From: Brachypodium distachyon
Taxonomy: Eukaryota; Streptophyta; Magnoliopsida; Poales; Poaceae
NCBI RefSeq assembly: GCF_000005505.3
Contig: NC_016131.3
Coordinates: 72,209,855-72,273,854 of the forward strand
Direction of reading: 5' to 3'
DNA: 64,000 nt
The translations under genes were made by a program, and so were the position numbers. Positions 63,126-64,000 of the stretch are shown here, one piece after another. Below the pieces are notes generated by a model. It did not search any database. It was given only the letters and a program-made list of their open reading frames with translations, and was not told the DNA's origin. How positions within the stretch are numbered: the first letter of the stretch is position 1; the number at the start of each line of letters is the position of its first letter.

Positions 63126-64000
63126 GACGAGACGCGCGATGGATGTCGATCGATCGGGTTCGTGCATGTTGCTTTTCCTGATTTGTCGATATCGAACTCC
63201 TTAATGTTAATCGCTTGCCTGATCCAGTGCGCGTTTTCATGCAATGCAATGTACTGTACAGCCGTAGGAAAGTTAATCAACTCGCTCGCTTGAGACAAAT
63301 AATGCCATTCCATTGATTTCTTCTTGCCGTTTCTCTTCTCCCGCGTGCCGTGCACATCTTAATTTCGTCGTCCTTGATCGATCGAGGTTCATTGATTAAT
63401 CAGTTGGTGGTGCACCATGCATATGTACGGGGCATTTCGGATCAGTTGTAGACATTGCCATTGATTTTTCTTGCAATCCGGAAGCTTTCCCGTCTGGCAA
63501 CAAATCAGGCGTCCAAATCAGGCGTAACGTGGCAACAAACCACTCTCGTCACCAACACTGCAAGTGCTAGCAGCTAGTAGCATATCAAAGAAGCCATGAC
63601 TAGCTCCATGACCTTTGCATTGGATATATATTTGCCCGTTCCGTTACCCCTATCGTATAATATTTCCTTTTGCAACAAATCCGTGCCTGACTTGGACTTG
63701 ACAAACGACATCTTCCTCGCTTGGCTTTTAAAACACGCCTGGACGGTGATGGCAAGATCAAAAAATTGGGGGCAAATAATCCATGGGCTCGATCCATCGT
63801 CTGCAAGTCAACGTCACCACGGTGGGCTATCTAACCCCATCAACACTTTTGCTCAATATATGACTAATTTACAACACCTAGCAGCATAATTGTATATAAT
63901 TAAGCCCACCCATCACACCATTTTCCCGTTGACGAAGCGGTTTTTTCTAGCGACATGAGCCACGCATGCAAGCATCATCGATCAATCACTCTATTTCCTT
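63126..64000. other. 3' flank of the RING gene, no recognised gene
   Basis: The first part is the likely 3' UTR. The rest shows no coding signal. Confidence 0.5.

Overview
The window looks like nuclear DNA of a grass, most likely a pooid (Brachypodium-like). The evidence is spliced genes with GT/AG introns, very GC-rich single-exon genes, many Stowaway-type MITEs with CTCCCTCCGT ends and TA target sites, a CACTA (En/Spm) element, and a Ty1/copia retrotransposon. Gene density is high for a grass outside rice or Brachypodium. The species is an inference; no diagnostic species sequence is visible.

Layout. Positions 1-25000 are mostly accessory DNA: MITEs, scrambled fragments of an HR-lesion-inducing-type gene (2.5 and 5.9-6.2 kb), a 48-bp minisatellite (6.9-7.1 kb), a TIR element carrying a PPR-like fragment (7.5-8.7 kb) and a decayed CACTA element (9.6 to about 16.3 kb) with an inactivated Ulp1-like protease gene. 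Two small related genes stand head to head at 18.3 and 19.2 kb, a FANTASTIC FOUR-type gene lies at 21.8 kb, and broken F-box and RRM pieces lie at 24 kb. The gene-rich part follows: a REF6/ELF6-class JmjC histone demethylase (25.4-33.6 kb, minus, 7 exons, 1518 aa), a divergent macro-domain/CRAL-TRIO gene (34.9-39.6 kb, 14 exons, 578 aa), two convergent PHT1 phosphate transporters (43.1-44.7 and 45.3-46.9 kb) and a small EDLL-type ERF (48.0-48.4 kb). A young, intact copia element with identical 5-bp target duplications occupies 49.5-54.7 kb. After about 7.5 kb of intergenic DNA, including a tandem duplication of the upstream region, an ATL-type RING-H2 ubiquitin ligase gene lies at 62.3-63.1 kb.

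How the genes relate. The order JmjC gene, PHT1 cluster, ERF resembles, from memory, the rice chromosome 3 block that holds Se14/JMJ701 and OsPT1/2/3, so this is probably the orthologous block. Both PHT1 genes have a TATA box and an upstream P1BS-type site (GNATATNC), which fits PHR-type control by phosphate starvation. The JmjC and macro-domain genes share a 1.3-kb divergent promoter region. The rest of the gene content does not form one pathway. Exon structures for the two long genes were built by hand: every junction is GT/AG and the frame stays open from start to stop.
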